Shown: one piece after another, positions 33,589 to 34,801 of the stretch | Position numbering within the stretch: the stretch's first letter is position 1 | How the letters are laid out: each line of letters starts with the position of its first letter | Assembly (NCBI GenBank): GCA_947375085.1 | Contig: CANCEQ010000008.1 | Location: forward strand, 1 to 34,801 | Source of the DNA: Flavobacteriales bacterium | Lineage (GTDB): Bacteria; Bacteroidota; Bacteroidia; Flavobacteriales; Crocinitomicaceae | Direction of reading: 5' to 3' | Length of the DNA: 34,801 nt | Program-made: the position numbers and the translations under genes | The notes under the pieces: model-generated | The model's input: the letters and a program-made list of their open reading frames with translations, nothing else | The model's database searches: none | Told to the model about the DNA's origin: nothing

Positions 33589-34437
33589 ATGAAATTAATA
33601 CTACTGATTTTAGCCTTTGCAAGTTTTTCCTTGAAGGCGCAACAATCACCCATGTATACGCATTATATGTACAATACTTTGGTTGTGAATCCTGGATATG
33701 CAGGAAGTCGTGATGCTTTAACTGTAACTGGACTTCATCGTTCTCAATGGGTTAATTTTGATGGAGCTCCGATGACACAGACCTTGACTTTTCATACTCC
33801 ATTGAAAAGTCAACCAATAGGAGTGGGGATGTCTATTTTTAATGATAGAATCGGACCTATGAACAATACATCTATTTTCGGTGACTTTGCCTATCGTTTG
33901 AAATTGGGAGAAAAATCGAAATTAGCTTTGGGTGTAAGTGGAGGAGTGAATATTCTACAAGCACGTTTAAATTCACTTTGGTTAGATAATCAAAACGACC
34001 CGACTTTTCAAAATAATATTACCAATCGAGTTACTCCTAATTTTGGAGTGGGAGCTTATTATTCAAGAGAACGTTTGTATTTAGGAGTTTCCGTTCCACA
34101 ATTGTTAGAAAACGATTATTCGTCAATTTCAACTTTGAATGGAACTAGTTTGGTAGCGAAAGAACAACGTCACTATTTTTTCATTGCAGGTGCTGTTTTT
34201 AATCTTTCGAGAAACTTGGCTTTTAAACCTACAACGTTAATCAAAGTAACTTCTGCTGTTCCAATTCAAGCTGATGTAACAGCTTCATTTATAATCGCTA
34301 AAAAGTTGTTACTTGGAGCAATGTATAGAACAGGAGATGCTGTTGGTGCATTGATAGGTTTTGACATTTCGAATCAATTTCACATTGGCTATTCATTCGA
34401 TTGGTCGAGTGGTTTGAGAACTGTGAAATACAATTAA
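33589..34437 (+). CDS. PorP/SprF family T9SS outer-membrane protein
   Basis: This 282-residue protein has a signal peptide (MKLILLILAFASFSLKA) followed by QQSPMYTHYMYNTLVVNPGYAGSR, the classic PorP/SprF opening. A beta-barrel-like remainder ends in FHIGYSFDWSSGL. Members sit in the outer membrane and are needed for secretion or attachment of large T9SS type B cargo. It follows the adhesin by 40 bases, so it is probably dedicated to it. Confidence 0.92.
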   Translation: MKLILLILAFASFSLKAQQSPMYTHYMYNTLVVNPGYAGSRDALTVTGLHRSQWVNFDGAPMTQTLTFHTPLKSQPIGVGMSIFNDRIGPMNNTSIFGDFAYRLKLGEKSKLALGVSGGVNILQARLNSLWLDNQNDPTFQNNITNRVTPNFGVGAYYSRERLYLGVSVPQLLENDYSSISTLNGTSLVAKEQRHYFFIAGAVFNLSRNLAFKPTTLIKVTSAVPIQADVTASFIIAKKLLLGAMYRTGDAVGALIGFDISNQFHIGYSFDWSSGLRTVKYN

Positions 34438-34526
34438 GGAAGTCATGAATTAATGCTTCGTTATGATTTTATTCCTGCATCAAAAAAACAAGTTCATTCA
34501 CCTCGCTATTTTTAATACATAAAAAA

Positions 34527-34661
34527 ATGAAAAATAAAATTTTAACAATAACAGCAGTATTCGCAATAGTTGCAGCAGTTAGTGGTCAACAAAAAAAGAC
34601 GTACAAAGAAAAAAAAGGTGATAAATATGCTTTCAGTTATTCTTTCGATAAAGCTGTCTAG
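34527..34661 (+). pseudogene. OmpA-family-like gene truncated by an IS3 element
   Basis: A frame with a signal peptide (MKNKILTITAVFAIVAAVSG) and KKTYKEKKGDKYAFSYSFDKA runs 44 codons and then stops at a TAG that lies in the presumed IS end. From memory this start matches the OmpA/PD40-type proteins usually encoded third after adhesin and PorP/SprF genes. The rest should lie beyond the IS, outside the window. Confidence 0.65.
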
Positions 34662-34801
34662 TCCTGAAATAGCGTTACACAAAAAATAACGTTATGAAAG
34701 AAGAAGAAAAAAACGTTTATCAAAAACGTACACAGAAAGACTATTCAATGTCCTTCAAACTGCAGATTGTTCAATCAATTGAACGTGGTGAACTAACAGC
34801 T
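34656..34801 (+). mobile_element. Left end of an IS3-family insertion sequence
   Basis: The DNA changes abruptly at about 34656 (GTCTAGTCCTGAAATAGCG). A transposase frame begins 38 bases later. The precise terminal inverted repeat and target duplication cannot be defined from one end. Confidence 0.6.
34694..34801 (+). CDS. IS3-family transposase OrfA-like, N-terminal part
   Basis: Thirty-six codons to the window edge: MKEEEKNVYQKRTQKDYSMS followed by FKLQIVQSIERGEL. The FK-QIVQ-IE-GEL pattern is the first helix of the OrfA helix-turn-helix of IS3-family elements. Such proteins bind the IS ends, with the DDE catalytic part encoded in OrfB beyond the window. Confidence 0.7.
   Translation, partial: MKEEEKNVYQKRTQKDYSMSFKLQIVQSIERGELTA

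Overview
The window is low-GC DNA from a member of the Bacteroidota, most likely order Flavobacteriales. This rests on several things in the sequence: two type IX secretion (T9SS) cargo proteins with recognisable C-terminal sorting domains, a PorP/SprF protein next to one of them, lipoboxes of the Bacteroidota kind, almost no Shine-Dalgarno sequences, and TTTG-type candidate promoter elements. I saw no rRNA, tRNA or CRISPR array.

Layout. Bases 1-478 hold the start of an Lgt-like membrane protein behind a solitary PemK/MazF-type toxin. Bases 633-2959 are an MBOAT O-acyltransferase with its SGNH partner, a polysaccharide or cell-surface acylation pair. Bases 2956-7037 (minus strand) are a tightly packed four-gene operon: a phosphatidylserine-decarboxylase-like pyruvoyl enzyme, an RMD1/DUF155 membrane protein, a PLP aminotransferase and a cyanophycinase-like S51 peptidase. 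Its combined function is not obvious. Bases 7235-8272 encode a stand-alone YhcG/DUF1016 PD-(D/E)XK nuclease. Bases 8397-10026 encode BON, SHOCT and DUF6629 proteins.

Bases 10452-18758 form a large signalling locus: an AraC-type regulator with an HMA-like N-terminus, a PAS-coiled-coil-PAS hybrid kinase with receiver and Hpt domains, a single-domain response regulator, and a CheB-CheR-PAS-hybrid kinase cut in two by an in-frame TAG. The two kinases have closely similar cores. Bases 18820-22771 (minus) hold a secreted C10 cysteine peptidase preceded by a small lipoprotein. Bases 22946-29574 look like a stress-protection block: ferritin, two related coiled-coil envelope proteins, a possible baeRF-like protein, a DUF4239 membrane protein, YceI, catalase and a small catalase-linked protein. 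It is interrupted by an IS200/IS605-like transposase surrounded by short palindromes of the same kinds as those at 10.1-10.3 kb, which resembles a REP/RAYT arrangement.

Bases 29943-34661 are a T9SS adhesin locus: a protein with two DUF3494 (ice-binding-like) domains, five Ig-like repeats of exactly 276 bp and a type B sorting domain, then PorP/SprF, then the first 43 or so codons of a third gene. That third gene is cut off by an IS3-family element running off the right edge.

The observations most worth a second look are the REP/RAYT-like palindromes, the TAG-split CheB-CheR kinase, the pyruvoyl-enzyme/aminotransferase/S51 operon, and the tandem phosphorelay with its HMA-AraC regulator. No domain search was run; family calls come from reading motifs.
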